Assembly: GCF_021602155.1 (NCBI RefSeq)
Contig: NZ_BQHY01000010.1
Location: forward strand, 1-64,000
Direction of reading: 5' to 3'
Source: Pseudomonas parakoreensis
GTDB taxonomy: Bacteria; Pseudomonadota; Gammaproteobacteria; Pseudomonadales; Pseudomonadaceae
Length of the DNA stretch: 64,000 bases
The notes under the pieces are model-generated. The model made no database searches and had not been told where the DNA came from. It saw nothing but the letters and a program-made list of their open reading frames with translations. The position numbers were made by a program, and so were the translations under genes. Positions 63,413 to 64,000 of this stretch are shown piece by piece (the first letter of the stretch is position 1; each line of letters opens with the position of its first letter).

Positions 63413-64000
63413 ATGAAACACACGCTTTTATCAGGCGCCATTCTTGCGGTCGCGGCGACCGTGATGTTGCCAACGGTTTGGGCTGCGCAGCCGCAGGCGA
63501 TGGCCTCTGATGGTTCGGATCATGTGGGAGCCGGCGCAGTGGCGTCCGATGGTTCCGACCACGTCGGCGCTGGTGCAGTCGCCTCGGATGGCTCTGATCA
63601 TGTCGGGGCTGGCGCAGTGGCTTCCGATGGTTCCGACCATGTCGGCGCCGGTGCAGTCGCCTCCGATGGCTCTGATCATGTCGGGGCTGGCGCAGTGGCG
63701 TCCGATGGTTCCGACCACGTCGGCGCCGGTGCAGTCGCCTCGGATGGCTCTGATCATGTCGGGGCTGGCGCAGTCGCCTCTGATGGCTCTGATCATGTCG
63801 GGGCTGGCGCGGTAGCCTCCGATGGCTCTGATCATGTCGGGGCTGGCGCAGTGGCTTCCGATGGTTCCGACCACGTCGGTGCTGGTGCACTGGCCTCCGA
63901 CGGCACCGACAAGGTCGGCGCCAATCGGTATGCCTACTCACGCGTCGGTGTCGGTTCTGATCGCGTCGCTTCGGCGCTGATGACCGGCAGCTATTCCGAC
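63413..64000 (+). CDS. Secreted tandem-repeat protein (13-residue repeats), cut by window edge
   Basis: ATG at 63413, with GGAG seven bases upstream, starts a signal peptide (MKHTLLSGAILAVAATVMLP, then TVWAAQP). From residue 31 there are ten copies of ASDGSDHVGAGAV (the tenth ending GAL), then a degenerate copy (ASDGTDKVGANRY) and a different sequence (SRVGVGSDRVASALMTGS) up to the window end, so the C-terminus is unknown. The repeats have regularly spaced Asp, Ser, His and Gly, which could bind metal or form a beta-solenoid. The protein is exported. I do not recognise a family. Confidence 0.82.
   Translation, partial: MKHTLLSGAILAVAATVMLPTVWAAQPQAMASDGSDHVGAGAVASDGSDHVGAGAVASDGSDHVGAGAVASDGSDHVGAGAVASDGSDHVGAGAVASDGSDHVGAGAVASDGSDHVGAGAVASDGSDHVGAGAVASDGSDHVGAGAVASDGSDHVGAGALASDGTDKVGANRYAYSRVGVGSDRVASALMTGSYSD
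63503..63892 (+). repeat. Ten tandem 39-bp repeats within the secreted protein gene
   Basis: Ten 39-base units encode the same 13 residues. Two codon styles alternate: one with GATGGTTCCGACCA (units 2, 4, 6, 10) and one with GATGGCTCTGATCATGTCGG (units 3, 5, 7, 8, 9), giving partly a 78-base higher-order period. Confidence 0.93.

Noticed and set aside
63503-63892. Possible CRISPR array
   Set aside because: The 39-base units are directly adjacent with no unique spacers and encode a constant peptide, so this is a coding tandem repeat.
63411-63941. Long reverse-strand frames through the repeat array
   Set aside because: Periodic repeats keep antisense frames open. The forward frame has a signal peptide and ribosome site; the reverse products are Arg/His repeats without a start context.

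Overview
The window looks like a stretch of chromosome from a Pseudomonas of the fluorescens group. It is GC-rich and carries an hxc type II secretion locus beside a VreA/VreI/VreR signalling locus, a large NAD-dependent glutamate dehydrogenase, and a dense scatter of the palindromic REP doublets typical of these genomes. At least five REP sequence families and about twenty copies are present, nearly all between genes. I saw no rRNA, tRNA, insertion sequence or CRISPR array.

Layout. 1-3844: end of an hxc type II secretion cluster (hxcP leftwards, hxcU-hxcW rightwards) facing vreA-vreI-vreR. 3967-8688: small secreted proteins, an AhpD-like protein, a MocR-type regulator, a monooxygenase-like protein, a cupin and a lipoprotein. 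8894-13789: gdhB. 14937-21779: overlapping MoxR/DUF58/VWA/BatD-like operon. 22078-27541: sbcD-sbcC plus a GST-like gene. 27702-30238: small proteins and a beta-propeller lactonase. 30393-37293: sugar-acid (pentonate) catabolic locus with its own GntR regulator. 37472-40896: RND/MMPL exporter-like protein with a YCF48-like protein. 41345-46748: a catabolic operon of unknown substrate (AA_synth, alpha/beta hydrolase, aldehyde dehydrogenase, flavin reductase, CMD protein, GntR, Nudix). 46806-48461: an AT-richer PAAR/effector/immunity-type trio. 48857-49251: two coupled small genes. 49346-55066: DUF1330, a RibB paralogue and a polyamine-type ABC transporter. 55179-56194: Map overlapping a ParD-like gene. 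56596-57531: short-form Ppx behind Pho-box-like sites. 57655-62881: metE, and a cystathionine beta-synthase/gamma-lyase pair. 63413-end: a secreted protein made of 13-residue repeats, cut by the window edge.

How the parts work together. The most informative signal is a shared palindromic operator (core TGGTATACCA) found before the AA_synth operon, between DUF1330 and ribB, and, in a longer 25-bp form, before the ABC transporter. The one GntR/FCD regulator in this region is in the AA_synth operon, so I infer one regulon covering uptake, flavin supply and breakdown of an unidentified, perhaps nitrogen-containing, compound. The pentonate locus is a second complete-looking pathway: dehydratase, FAH-type enzyme, 2-oxoglutarate semialdehyde dehydrogenase, transporter and regulator. 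The CBS/CGL pair performs reverse transsulfuration from homocysteine to cysteine, beside metE, which uses homocysteine to make methionine.

The best candidates for undescribed biology are the GntR/flavin regulon, the PAAR trio, the ParD-like/Map pair, the 43-codon gene coupled to its neighbour at 48985, and the 13-residue repeat protein. All functions are inferred from reading the sequence without database searches.
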